This document shows positions 45,306 through 53,924 of a stretch of DNA of 57,357 nt, one piece after another. Below the pieces are notes generated by a model. It did no database searches and was not told the origin of the DNA. It worked only from the letters and a program-made list of their open reading frames with translations. The stretch's first letter is position 1. Every line of letters starts with the position of its first letter. The translations under genes and the position numbers were made by a program. The stretch lies in the NCBI GenBank assembly GCA_947643615.1, contig CANRWO010000020.1, positions 1 through 57,357 of the forward strand, given 5' to 3'. This DNA is from an uncultured Lachnospiraceae bacterium. Its GTDB lineage: Bacteria > Bacillota > Clostridia > Lachnospirales > Lachnospiraceae.

Positions 45306-47807
45306 ATGGCAGGCATAAACGTACCACAATATGAGATTTTCAAAATAGGGACCAATAAGCTCAAATATTATGACTGGAACTTAACCATCACAAAAAAAGA
45401 CGCCTTCCGGTTCCAGGAACTTGTATCACTATTCGAAGCCCAGGAATTCCGTATCATGGCAAACAATATCTTACATAAGAAGATAAGCGAAATTGACTTT
45501 TCGGAGATCTTCCTTCAGGTAGTCATTGAAAAGAAATCCGACTTTGGGCGTGCTGCCGGTAATAAAGGCGTAACCGTCAACGGCATCAACTATCGCCGTT
45601 TTGTAGGGACCACGGGCGGCTTAAAGCACAATACTCTTCTGTTTTGTAATTCGCAGTATATAGACGCGTTAAACGAGTTATGCGAATGCAGGCGAAACAA
45701 GGATATCCCACTGGTCCCGGCTAAATATGAGGCATATAAAGCGCTGACCTGCTCCGCCTCTCAGCCAATCTGTATCCCCAATGGCATTTTAGTGGTAAAA
45801 GACTGCGTTACACAATATTTTGCCGATGTGATATGCCTGGATGACGGGAAAGATACCGAAGAACCTGTAATGGAAACGGTATTGGGTAAGCAACTGCAAA
45901 ATACGGTTTCCGACGGCTTTAACCTTTGTACGATTGCATACATGGAGAGGGTTGCCGAGTTTTTAGGGTTGGACTATGTGCCAGGCGGCGTGTGCCTGAG
46001 AAACGCCTGGCTGAAAGGGATGCTGTATCCGTTTCCCATTGTGGAATTTGTAGAAGAATTCAATCATGGAAATTACTTCATCGAAGATATTTGGGGAAAT
46101 ATCCAGGACATCCGAAAATGCGAAATGATTCTGACCGAATCATCCTTGAAGCTTTGGATGGCATACGACAGTATCCAAAGCTATGAACGCGCCTACAGGG
46201 AATGCGGCTACTGCTTCTCGGTTACTAAGATTTCCCCTCCCCTCCTGGAAAGGCAAAGGGAACTGAATTATCAGTATTTGCAGTCCTATGAATTTACAGA
46301 TGAAGACATAGAGGAGCTGTGCGCGCCTACGGTAAACTACCTGAAAAACGCCATGGGCGGCGACTACTCTTCCACCGTAAAGTTCCTGGGAATAACGGAC
46401 AATACGGAAGTCAATTCATGGCAGCGGGCATTGTACGCAAGCGAATATATGCTGGGCGACCCCTATATCATCGACTCTGTGCACCGGTTTATTCAAAAGA
46501 AAATAAATGATGCCAAAATCGGCAAACTGTTTGTGGACGGGAATTACCAAATAGCCAGCGGAGACCCCTTTGCCTTAATGCAGTCCATATGCGGACTTGA
46601 GGTTACCGGCCTGCTCCAGGCAGGCGAATGCTATTCCAAATTCTGGGCCGATCAAAAGGAATGCGACGTGGTCATATTCAGAAGCCCTATGACAAGCCAC
46701 AATAATATACGCAGGTGCAAGGTAAACAGCTCGCCTGAATGCCAACGGTGGTTTCAATATATGGACACCATTCTGGTCATTAACGCCTGGGATTCCTTCT
46801 GCATGGCCGAAAACGGCTGTGACTGGGACAGTGATATCCTCTTTTCTACTAATAACAATGTGTTAAAAAGGCGCTACAGGCTCCTCCCCGCCATAGAATG
46901 CGTACAGCGCAACTGTTCCAAAACTATTGTCACCGAGAAAGAGGTAAAGCAGACGAACAGGAACGGGATGGGCAACCAGGTGGGTTCCATCACAAATTAC
47001 GTTACTTCCATGATGGAAGTCCAATCACGCTTCCAAAAGGAGTCAGCGGAATATAAGGAGCTGGAATACAGGATCGCCTGTGGGCAGCTTTACCAGCAGG
47101 CGGAGCTGGACAAGATCAAAGGGATCGTGGCCTCCCCCATGCCCAGCCATTGGTACAATATGAAAGCCTGTGCCGATGACCGGTATCTGCAGTCCATATG
47201 CGCATACCGAAAACCCTATTTCATGATCTATATATATGAAGAAACCCGTCGTGAATACAGAAAGTACATAAAAGAAAGCAATGACAAATGCCGTGCTTTA
47301 TATAACTGCTCTATTCAGAAGCTATACGACTGCAAAAGCGATCTTTCTGACGAACAGAAAGAATTCCTGTTTTGGTATGAGCTTAAAATGCCTGTGGGGA
47401 CCGGCAGCTGCTCTATGAATAAAATATGCGCTTATGTGGAACGCCATCTGGACAGCTACAGGTCCCAACTCCATCAGGACTCTACTTTTGACTACAGGAT
47501 ATTGAAAGCCAAAAGGCGCTGTACCGAAAGCCACCGGCAGGCGCTCAGGGAACTGGAACAATATTATTGCGAGTGTGTCAGGGAATATAAAAAAGCAAAA
47601 CAGCATGATAAGGGAGAATCCAACAAGGTCAGGCGCTTTCTATATAGAAAATTTAATCAGGAAGCCAAAAGGATATGTCCCAATCGGGAAGAGCGGCTGA
47701 ATATTATTCTGGATATCACTTATGCCGAAAAGGGGAACCGGCAGTTTTGCTGGGACACCATCGGGGAAGATATCGTCAGCAGGCTGGAAATCGAAAATGC
47801 CGATTGA
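45306..47807 (+). CDS. Putative single-chain two-barrel RNA polymerase (YonO / RdRP-QDE-1 superfamily)
   Basis: 833 residues. The motifs of two double-psi beta-barrels appear in the expected order. Barrel 1 (beta-like) has SDG at 202-204, then PGGVCLRNAWLKGML with R232 and K237, matching the SDGxG...P...R..G.KG pattern of eukaryotic RdRPs. Barrel 2 (beta'-like) has RSPMTSHNNIRR (R459, P461, H465) and, 47 residues after the Arg, CDWDSD with D506, D508 and D510, equivalent to the DxDGD catalytic triad (Ser replaces Gly). Behind it, NQVGSITN (557-564) and AELDKIKG (D602, K605) match the bridge and trigger part. Start 45306 has GGAGG nine bases upstream. It probably transcribes element genes; an RNA template cannot be excluded. 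The assignment rests on motif order. Confidence 0.8.
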   Translation: MAGINVPQYEIFKIGTNKLKYYDWNLTITKKDAFRFQELVSLFEAQEFRIMANNILHKKISEIDFSEIFLQVVIEKKSDFGRAAGNKGVTVNGINYRRFVGTTGGLKHNTLLFCNSQYIDALNELCECRRNKDIPLVPAKYEAYKALTCSASQPICIPNGILVVKDCVTQYFADVICLDDGKDTEEPVMETVLGKQLQNTVSDGFNLCTIAYMERVAEFLGLDYVPGGVCLRNAWLKGMLYPFPIVEFVEEFNHGNYFIEDIWGNIQDIRKCEMILTESSLKLWMAYDSIQSYERAYRECGYCFSVTKISPPLLERQRELNYQYLQSYEFTDEDIEELCAPTVNYLKNAMGGDYSSTVKFLGITDNTEVNSWQRALYASEYMLGDPYIIDSVHRFIQKKINDAKIGKLFVDGNYQIASGDPFALMQSICGLEVTGLLQAGECYSKFWADQKECDVVIFRSPMTSHNNIRRCKVNSSPECQRWFQYMDTILVINAWDSFCMAENGCDWDSDILFSTNNNVLKRRYRLLPAIECVQRNCSKTIVTEKEVKQTNRNGMGNQVGSITNYVTSMMEVQSRFQKESAEYKELEYRIACGQLYQQAELDKIKGIVASPMPSHWYNMKACADDRYLQSICAYRKPYFMIYIYEETRREYRKYIKESNDKCRALYNCSIQKLYDCKSDLSDEQKEFLFWYELKMPVGTGSCSMNKICAYVERHLDSYRSQLHQDSTFDYRILKAKRRCTESHRQALRELEQYYCECVREYKKAKQHDKGESNKVRRFLYRKFNQEAKRICPNREERLNIILDITYAEKGNRQFCWDTIGEDIVSRLEIENAD

Positions 47808-47827
47808 ACGGCGGAATGGGAGGAAAA

Positions 47828-48625
47828 ATGTACCTATTAAATGAAAAGGATTATATAAGGAATATATTGGCTGCAAAAAAGAAACCCGACGACCTGTCCA
47901 TGGGATATTTGATAAATCTCCTCTCCAAGTATTACTATTCCCCTGAATCGGATGCCGTCACACTATCCGAGATTGTAAAGGAACAGATATTGGGATTTCA
48001 CCTGGACAACTACCAGGAGTACCAATACCACAATAAAATCATCAGCGCCTGCCAGGAACTGTTTGAAGGGACTGCCGATACCAGCCTGAAGCAAAGGGAG
48101 TATATACCGGTCTATGAGCCGGAACTGCATTTGATACATTCTCTGCCTGGCGACCGGCAAAGGAAATTGATGTTTACAATTTATGCTGTCGCCAGATACA
48201 TGGGATGTGACGGATGGGTCAATAAAAAGGACTCAAAAGGCATATTGGAGATTTTCAAACTGGCCAATGTCACTGCCACTTCCGAAAAGCGAAACGAACT
48301 GCTGCATGAATTTTACACAAGGGGAATTATCTCCTTCGGGAAAAGGATCAATAACCTGAATTTCAAAGTCCATTTGGAGGACACCGGTGAAATTGTTTAC
48401 AAAATAAGGGATTTTAACAACCTCGGGAACCAATACATAGGAAACTTTAAACAGGGATACCGGCAATGCAAAAGCTGCGGAAAAGCCTATAAAGTAAAAT
48501 CCGAAAAGGATTATTCAAGCAGATATTGCGAAGCCTGTGCAATTGAAAGACGCAAATCGGCCAACCGTAAAAGCATGACGAAAGCCAGGGAAATGAAAAA
48601 ATGTGTACAAAGCCATGTCTCATGA
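47828..48625 (+). CDS. Zinc-ribbon protein downstream of the polymerase
   Basis: 265 residues. The first 200 form a mixed helical domain with no recognised family (YLLNEKDYIRNILAAKKK at the start). The C-terminus is a zinc ribbon, CKSCGKAYKVKSEKDYSSRYCEAC, followed by a Lys/Arg-rich tail (RRKSANRKSMTKAREMKK). This suggests nucleic-acid binding. GGGAGG lies four to five bases before the ATG. It starts 20 bases after the polymerase stop, so an accessory or promoter-recognition role is plausible but only inferred. Confidence 0.65.
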   Translation: MYLLNEKDYIRNILAAKKKPDDLSMGYLINLLSKYYYSPESDAVTLSEIVKEQILGFHLDNYQEYQYHNKIISACQELFEGTADTSLKQREYIPVYEPELHLIHSLPGDRQRKLMFTIYAVARYMGCDGWVNKKDSKGILEIFKLANVTATSEKRNELLHEFYTRGIISFGKRINNLNFKVHLEDTGEIVYKIRDFNNLGNQYIGNFKQGYRQCKSCGKAYKVKSEKDYSSRYCEACAIERRKSANRKSMTKAREMKKCVQSHVS

Positions 48626-48719
48626 AACGCACTGTTTTCAAGGCTTTCACACCCTTCCGGAAGGAAATTGCCGTTTTCTTTTAATGGATATACTTGTCTC
48701 GCAAAGAAGGAGAAGCAAA

Positions 48720-49442
48720 ATGCAGAACAAAAAGAGCCTGTTAAAACTCTCTTCCGTCAACATCCTCCCAAACTTATCGGTCAGGATCCCTACCGTCGGA
48801 GAGATATTGGAGGATGAACAGCATTACTATAGCCTGGTCTCATCCCTCACAGCCACTCCGTATTATTACATGGTCCAGCTCGACGACATGGGAATTGATT
48901 TCACTACGGTGACGGATTACCAGTTGTTCATGATGCTGTTCCCTTCATTTGCCCAGGGGGATATCAGCATATTGTTTGGAGATACGGATTTATCTGACAT
49001 CAAGATGTGCAGAAGCAGCCAGAACGACATGTTTATTTTGCGCAGCGAGAAGATGGACATCACCATAGACGAATTTGTATATAGCCAGATCGTGGAGACG
49101 GTCCGGAAAATAAACGGCCTCCAGAAGGACAACCGCAAGCCGGGCAATCATGAAGCCAAAGAATTCCGAATCAAATTAGAACGGAAAAAGCAAAAGCGGA
49201 ATGCCAATAAACCGTATGAGCCTTACTTGGAAAAGCTGGTCGTGGCATTAGTAAACCGGCCCGAATTCAAATACAATTATGAGCAGGCCGAAAACCTGAC
49301 CATATACCAGATCAACCAAAGCTTTGAACAGATTAAAACAAGCATCAATTTCGATAATACCATGATTGGCGTTTATGCCGGGACGATCAACACTTCTAAA
49401 CTGAAAGACAAGTCTTGCCTGTCCTGGCTGCCAATCAAGTAA
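48720..49442 (+). CDS. Putative tail assembly chaperone-like protein
   Basis: 240 residues. An N-terminal part rich in beta and helix (RIPTVGEILEDEQHYYSLVS ... DYQLFMMLFP) and a C-terminal helical part (NRPEFKYNYEQAENLTIYQINQSFEQI, then MIGVYAGTI) recall the small proteins coded before tape measure genes in long-tailed phages of Gram-positive hosts. The start at 48720 has GGAG seven bases upstream. A terminator at 49453 follows. The assignment is by position and general resemblance. Confidence 0.5.
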   Translation: MQNKKSLLKLSSVNILPNLSVRIPTVGEILEDEQHYYSLVSSLTATPYYYMVQLDDMGIDFTTVTDYQLFMMLFPSFAQGDISILFGDTDLSDIKMCRSSQNDMFILRSEKMDITIDEFVYSQIVETVRKINGLQKDNRKPGNHEAKEFRIKLERKKQKRNANKPYEPYLEKLVVALVNRPEFKYNYEQAENLTIYQINQSFEQIKTSINFDNTMIGVYAGTINTSKLKDKSCLSWLPIK

Positions 49443-49452
49443 CACCGGAAAT

Positions 49453-49477
49453 AAGGCCCCTTTGGGGTCTTTATTTT
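49453..49477 (+). terminator. Terminator before the tail-tube gene
   Basis: AAGGCCCC-TTT-GGGGTCTT stem followed by TATTTT. It separates the chaperone-like gene from the tail-tube-like gene. Confidence 0.75.
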
Positions 49478-49509
49478 AAATATTATAAACCTAACAGGAG
49501 GATTTAAAA

Positions 49510-50283
49510 ATGTCAGTAGATGTTAGCAAGTTAATCATTACCGAGGTTGCACAGATCACGGCGTTTAACAATGCCGGCGAATTGGAGTTCATTATGGACG
49601 AAGTCCAGAATGGCACCATCAACAACACTCAGGAAAAGGCCGATATCCAGGGCCGGAACGGAAGGAAGCTGGCTTCCCTGAAGAAGAGCAAGGCCGTGAC
49701 CGTTTCCGCCACCAACGGCGTCCTTGTAGGCGGCGCTTTGGCTGCACAGACCGGCGCGGAGGTTGAGCAGGGCACCTTTAATGTACGCATTACCGATGTC
49801 ATGACAGTAAACAACAATACCGCCACCCTTTCCAAGACCGCAGTGGGCGTGTCCGGAGCAGAGATCGGAACCGTTTATATCAAGAATGCCAACGGATCCC
49901 TGGGCGAGAAGCTGGAACAGGATTCCGCTGCAGCAGCCGGAAAATTCACATATTCCCCTGCCACAAAGGAGCTCACCTTTGACGGGGTCGCAGACGGTAC
50001 CGAAGTCGTTGCTTTTTACGACGTAGAAGTGGAATCCGCCAAGATCTCCAACGATTCGGAAAGATACAGCAAGGTGCTGAAGCTTTACATTGATGTAGTT
50101 CTCCAGGACAACTGCGACGTAGAGTATGCGGGCCAGGTCATCATCCAGAGAGCCGATGTTTCCGGAGAATTTGAGTTGACCCTGGGCGGCGACAGCTTTG
50201 CCCATTCCTTCCAGGCGGAATCCCTTGCCGGCGGATGCACCGGCTCCACAAACCTCTGGGATCTGATCGTTTACGGCGTCTAA
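49510..50283 (+). CDS. Tail tube / major structural protein-like
   Basis: 257 residues, beta-rich, neutral, no Cys except near residues 205 and 245, high Ala/Gly/Thr/Val. The opening (DVSKLIITEVAQITAFNNAGELEFIMDE) and the Ig-like middle (about 100-180) resemble phage tail-tube proteins with an inserted domain. AGGAGG and an A-rich spacer give a strong ribosome site. Terminators at 49453 and 50301 bracket it, which suits a gene that needs its own high expression. Confidence 0.65.
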   Translation: MSVDVSKLIITEVAQITAFNNAGELEFIMDEVQNGTINNTQEKADIQGRNGRKLASLKKSKAVTVSATNGVLVGGALAAQTGAEVEQGTFNVRITDVMTVNNNTATLSKTAVGVSGAEIGTVYIKNANGSLGEKLEQDSAAAAGKFTYSPATKELTFDGVADGTEVVAFYDVEVESAKISNDSERYSKVLKLYIDVVLQDNCDVEYAGQVIIQRADVSGEFELTLGGDSFAHSFQAESLAGGCTGSTNLWDLIVYGV

Positions 50284-50300
50284 AACAACAGGCTTCACGC

Positions 50301-50328
50301 GAGAGGGTGCTTACGCACCCTCTTTTTT
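50301..50328 (+). terminator. Terminator after the tail-tube gene
   Basis: GAGAGGGTGC-TTAC-GCACCCTC followed by TTTTTT is a strong intrinsic terminator. It isolates the tail-tube gene from the lysis/desulfurase genes. Confidence 0.92.
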
Positions 50329-50341
50329 CAGGAGTACACAA

Positions 50342-50551
50342 ATGGCAAATAACGTACAAAAACCCTGCAGGATATGCGGGAAACCGTTCACCCCGTGTGG
50401 GGACTGTGAAAACGACAAATCCATGTTCCGCTGGAGAAGGGTTGCCTGTTCCCCCAAATGCGCCAAAGAATACTTTGCGAGAATAGACAGATCCAGACAG
50501 CTGCCGCCCAGGCGGCGGAATGAGAGGGAAAATGAATGTATATCTGGATAA
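50342..50551 (+). CDS. Cys-rich zinc-finger mini-protein
   Basis: 69 residues with three Cys groups (CRICGKPFTPCGDC and ACSPKC), then a basic tail rich in Arg. This is a likely zinc-binding fold. CAGGAG lies seven bases upstream. Its end overlaps the cysteine desulfurase start by 20 bases, so the two are coupled; the metal/sulfur theme of the pair is notable. Function unknown. Confidence 0.65.
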   Translation: MANNVQKPCRICGKPFTPCGDCENDKSMFRWRRVACSPKCAKEYFARIDRSRQLPPRRRNERENECISG

Positions 50552-51644
50552 TGCGGCAATAGCAAGGCCGGACCGGGATAACCTTGCATACACAGCCGAT
50601 AAACTCCGCCATAACTGGCACAACCCAAATTCCGTTTATGAAAACGGTGCAGATTCCAGGCATTTAATAGAAGAAGCAAAATTGGTGATATCCAAGGAAA
50701 TCAACTGTTCCCCGGAGGAGATCATCTTCTGCAGCTGCGGCTCTGAAGCCAACGCCCTGGCTGCCGTGGGGTACCTAAGAGGGAATCACAGGACATCCTT
50801 TGTTACCAGCACAATAGAACACGGGAGCATTTTAGAGAATCCATATGCCGAAAAGAAGATCACCGTGGATCAGGAGGGGACTTTTCATTTGGCTGATATC
50901 GGCAGGATACATCATTCCCTCGTTTCGTTACAGACCGCAAATTCGGAAATCGGCACAATACAGGATATAAAAGGAATTGCCAAGCTGCTGCACGCAAATG
51001 ACTGCATTATACATACGGACGCTGTTGCCGCTTTTGGGAAAATCAAAATAGATGTAAAAGACCTGGACATCGACATGATGACGGCCACCGGGCAAAAGAT
51101 CGGCGGCATAACAGGCGCGTCCTTTTTATATAAAAAGAAAACCATAAAGCTGGAACCCATAATATACGGCCACAACACTTTACGGGGCGGCACTCCTAAT
51201 ACTGCCGCTATTGCTTCCTTAGGGGAAGCAGTTGCAAAGCTTCGCCACTCTCCCGCTTCTTCCGCCAACCGGGATTATGTATACGGTTACATCATGGCCC
51301 ACATCCCAGGCTGTTACTTAGTTGGGCCATCCATAGAATCGGGAAACAGGTTACCCCACAATTTGTATCTATGCTTCAGAGGGGTCGAGGGCCAGTCACT
51401 GATGATCCTGCTGGATATGGACGGCATCCAGGTCAGCACCGGTTCGGCATGCAGCAGCCGATCCCCTTCCCCCTCCGCTGTCCTCACATCCATCGGCATG
51501 AAAGAACCGGATATCTACAGCTGTATACGGATGACCTTCAGCGGAAAGGAAACGAAAGAAGAATTGGATCATGTATGCAAAACAATGAAACAATGTGTTG
51601 AAACACTTAGAGCACTGACCAGCAGAGAGGAAGTGACCCTATGA
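50532..51644 (+). CDS. NifS/IscS-like cysteine desulfurase with altered PLP-site residues
   Basis: A 370-residue class V PLP enzyme fold. Kept residues: His97 (STIEHGS), Asp163 (HTDAVAAFGK), the Schiff-base Lys189 and the sulfur-carrying Cys307 (GSACSS). Changed relative to E. coli IscS: Gln183 is Ala166, Ser203 is Thr186 and His205 is Gln188 (TGQK instead of SAHK). The enzyme would take sulfur from cysteine, but activity with this pocket is uncertain. An ATG at 50520 is an alternative start. It lies within a phage tail/lysis operon, and its stop overlaps the endolysin start (ATGA). Confidence 0.85.
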   Translation: MNVYLDNAAIARPDRDNLAYTADKLRHNWHNPNSVYENGADSRHLIEEAKLVISKEINCSPEEIIFCSCGSEANALAAVGYLRGNHRTSFVTSTIEHGSILENPYAEKKITVDQEGTFHLADIGRIHHSLVSLQTANSEIGTIQDIKGIAKLLHANDCIIHTDAVAAFGKIKIDVKDLDIDMMTATGQKIGGITGASFLYKKKTIKLEPIIYGHNTLRGGTPNTAAIASLGEAVAKLRHSPASSANRDYVYGYIMAHIPGCYLVGPSIESGNRLPHNLYLCFRGVEGQSLMILLDMDGIQVSTGSACSSRSPSPSAVLTSIGMKEPDIYSCIRMTFSGKETKEELDHVCKTMKQCVETLRALTSREEVTL

Positions 51645-53197
51645 ACATAATCGGAAAATCCCAGTGTACCCCCCATCAAATGGCAGAATACCTGATCTCC
51701 AAGAACCCCGGGGCAAAGCCATGGGCATTGGAATATGCCAAGCTCTATTTGGAAGAGGGCGAAGCGGAAGGCGTGCGCGGGGACGGCGCATGGATCCAGT
51801 CCTGCATAGAGACCGGAAATTTCAAATTCAATGGAGGGACCGCCGTAACCTTCAGCCAAAATAATTTCTGCGGATTGGGCGTTACCGAAAAGGGAATGAA
51901 AGGACAGGCTTTCCAGACCCCCAGGCTGGGGATCAGGGCGCAGATCCAGCATTTAAAGGGTTATGCAACCCCTGCGCCGCTGAACCAGGCTTGTGTTGAC
52001 CCCAGGTATCGGTATATCAACCCCAAAGGCAAAGCACCGGCGTTTGAAGACCTTGCCGGGAAATGGGCGGTCCCGGGATATGATACCCGCAAGGCTTCCA
52101 GTTTGGAGGACGCCATGAAAAAAGGGATTGGCTATGGGTTTGATATCCTGTCCGGCGTCAGGAAAATGAAAAGTATCCCACTTTCAGGCAATGCCCATTT
52201 ACCGTCCCTGGAGGAGGCAGATAAACCCATGTACAAAATAGCCATAGACGCCGGGCACGGCAGCAATACCGCCGGCAAAAGGACACCCGACGGTTACCGT
52301 GAGCATTGGATCAATGTAAAATGCGCGGATTATTTTCACAAAGCTTTAAAGCGATGTGGCTTTGATGCCATAAAGACAGGCTGGAACGATACCGATTCCA
52401 CAGATGACACGGACGTGGCACTGTCCGCAAGGCAAAAGCAGATCAAAAATGCACAGTGTGATATCTCCGTTTCCTGGCATGCCAATGCATTCGGGGATGG
52501 CAGAACTTATAACGACAGCCAGGGGATCGAAACCCTGATCCACAATAACCCTTCCTATGTAAAAGATTCCGGCGCCCTTGCCGTTAAAGTACAAAACAGG
52601 CTCGTCAAAGGCACCAGGCAGAAAAACCGCGGCGTAAAGGCGCAAAGCCTGGCAATGTGTAACTGCACCGCCATGGGGACCAACGCTTCCATACTGATCG
52701 AGATTGGATTTATGACAAACGAGTATGAAGCAAAGCTGATGCAAACCGACGCGTTTTGCATGGAGTGCGCTGAAGAAGCCGCCCAGGGCGTATGCGAATA
52801 TCTGGGAACCCCTTACAGGAAACCGCTCAACCCCAATCCGGCGCCGTCCCCTGCCCCGCCCGCTCCTCAGCCTTCCCCGCAAACTGCTTATCCCCACACA
52901 GAATTCGTAATGGACATACAAAAGGCTCTGGGCGCAAAGGCAGACGGCATTGCGGGAAACGAAACATTGTCCAGGACAATAACCGTTTCCCGCACCCAAA
53001 ACAGGAACCATGCAGTTGTCCGCCCCATACAAAAATACCTTAACTCCGTAGGATACAGCTGCGGGACTGTATACGGAATCGCAGGCGCCAGATTTGACGC
53101 CGCCGTGAAGGCATTCCAGAAAGCCAACGGCTGTGTTTCGGACGGCGAGATTACCGCCCGGAACCATACCTGGAAGAAATTATTAAAACTTTCCTGA
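51641..53197 (+). CDS. Endolysin: glucosaminidase-like + amidase_3 + peptidoglycan-binding domain
   Basis: 518 residues. Residues about 1-170 resemble a FlgJ-type glucosaminidase (AWIQSCIETGNFKFNGGTA). About 193-390 is an amidase_3: IAIDAGHGSNTAG, then EHWINVKCA, SWHANA and ILIEIGFMTNEYE, with His and Glu ligands of zinc. A Pro-rich linker follows, then a C-terminal peptidoglycan-binding repeat (AAVKAFQKANGCVSDGEIT). It would cut both glycan and amide bonds of the cell wall. No signal peptide, so it needs the holin genes that follow. It is coupled to the desulfurase. Confidence 0.88.
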   Translation: MNIIGKSQCTPHQMAEYLISKNPGAKPWALEYAKLYLEEGEAEGVRGDGAWIQSCIETGNFKFNGGTAVTFSQNNFCGLGVTEKGMKGQAFQTPRLGIRAQIQHLKGYATPAPLNQACVDPRYRYINPKGKAPAFEDLAGKWAVPGYDTRKASSLEDAMKKGIGYGFDILSGVRKMKSIPLSGNAHLPSLEEADKPMYKIAIDAGHGSNTAGKRTPDGYREHWINVKCADYFHKALKRCGFDAIKTGWNDTDSTDDTDVALSARQKQIKNAQCDISVSWHANAFGDGRTYNDSQGIETLIHNNPSYVKDSGALAVKVQNRLVKGTRQKNRGVKAQSLAMCNCTAMGTNASILIEIGFMTNEYEAKLMQTDAFCMECAEEAAQGVCEYLGTPYRKPLNPNPAPSPAPPAPQPSPQTAYPHTEFVMDIQKALGAKADGIAGNETLSRTITVSRTQNRNHAVVRPIQKYLNSVGYSCGTVYGIAGARFDAAVKAFQKANGCVSDGEITARNHTWKKLLKLS

Positions 53198-53214
53198 AAG
53201 GCACGGCTACCGAT

Positions 53215-53586
53215 ATGAAAGAATTTAGTAAGAAGCTGTTGTTTGCGGATTATATGATTGCAGTGGCGCTCATCCTCGGCTTCTTTGTCTGCGTCGCCCT
53301 AAACGGCGCGTATACAAAAGAAATGTATGCCGCCATGTTGAGCTGTGGAACAGATCTCTCCTACTCCTCCATCCCCCAGTTATATCATTTAGACGGGTTT
53401 GGCATTTTGCTGGGGACTTGGGCCGCACAACTGGGCATTTCCAGCGGGGCATACTATATGATGTCCCGCAGCGACCACAAGATCCAGCTCCCCATGGCGA
53501 TGTTAAACACAATGCCGGACGATATCAGGTCACAGCTTGATATGAACCAAATCATTACAACCGTACTCAGCACCACCGATAATTAG
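53215..53586 (+). CDS. Small membrane protein of the lysis cassette
   Basis: 123 residues with two TM segments (ADYMIAVALILGFFVCVAL; GILLGTWAAQLGISSGAYYM) and a polar C-terminal tail. It lies between endolysin and the holin-like gene. This fits a holin or holin partner; no family name is secure. Confidence 0.65.
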   Translation: MKEFSKKLLFADYMIAVALILGFFVCVALNGAYTKEMYAAMLSCGTDLSYSSIPQLYHLDGFGILLGTWAAQLGISSGAYYMMSRSDHKIQLPMAMLNTMPDDIRSQLDMNQIITTVLSTTDN

Positions 53587-53599
53587 GAGGACTTTACCG

Positions 53600-53908
53600 A
53601 TGACGACAACCATGTTCCTGATCCTGCTGTCCTGCTTTTCAGCACTCAGCAGCCTTGTGACGGAAGGCATTAAAAACATAGCGGCGGACCGAGCTAACTT
53701 ATCCTATAACATTGTCGCACTGATTTCCGCCCTTATAATAGGGAGCGGAGGGACCGCCGCTTACTATCAGTTAAACGCCATCCCCTTTTCAGAAAACAAT
53801 ATCATATGCATGGCGCTTATGGGACTGGCAAGCGGGCTTGTATCCATGACTTCCTATGATAAAGTAAAACAGACAATCCAACAGCTTATTGACAAGCAGA
53901 AAATATAA
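53600..53908 (+). CDS. Holin-like protein
   Basis: 102 residues with three hydrophobic segments (MFLILLSCFSALSSLV; IVALISALIIGSGGTAAYY; IICMALMGLASGLVSM) and a charged C-terminus (KVKQTIQQLIDKQKI), the layout of class I phage holins that open the membrane for the endolysin. AGGAGG precedes the ATG. Confidence 0.75.
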   Translation: MTTTMFLILLSCFSALSSLVTEGIKNIAADRANLSYNIVALISALIIGSGGTAAYYQLNAIPFSENNIICMALMGLASGLVSMTSYDKVKQTIQQLIDKQKI

Positions 53909-53924
53909 GAAACGGACCAAATGT

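Noticed and set aside
45306..47807. Replicative DNA polymerase or primase
   Set aside because: No exonuclease, palm-type or TOPRIM motif was found. The barrel motifs of RNA polymerases fit in order instead.
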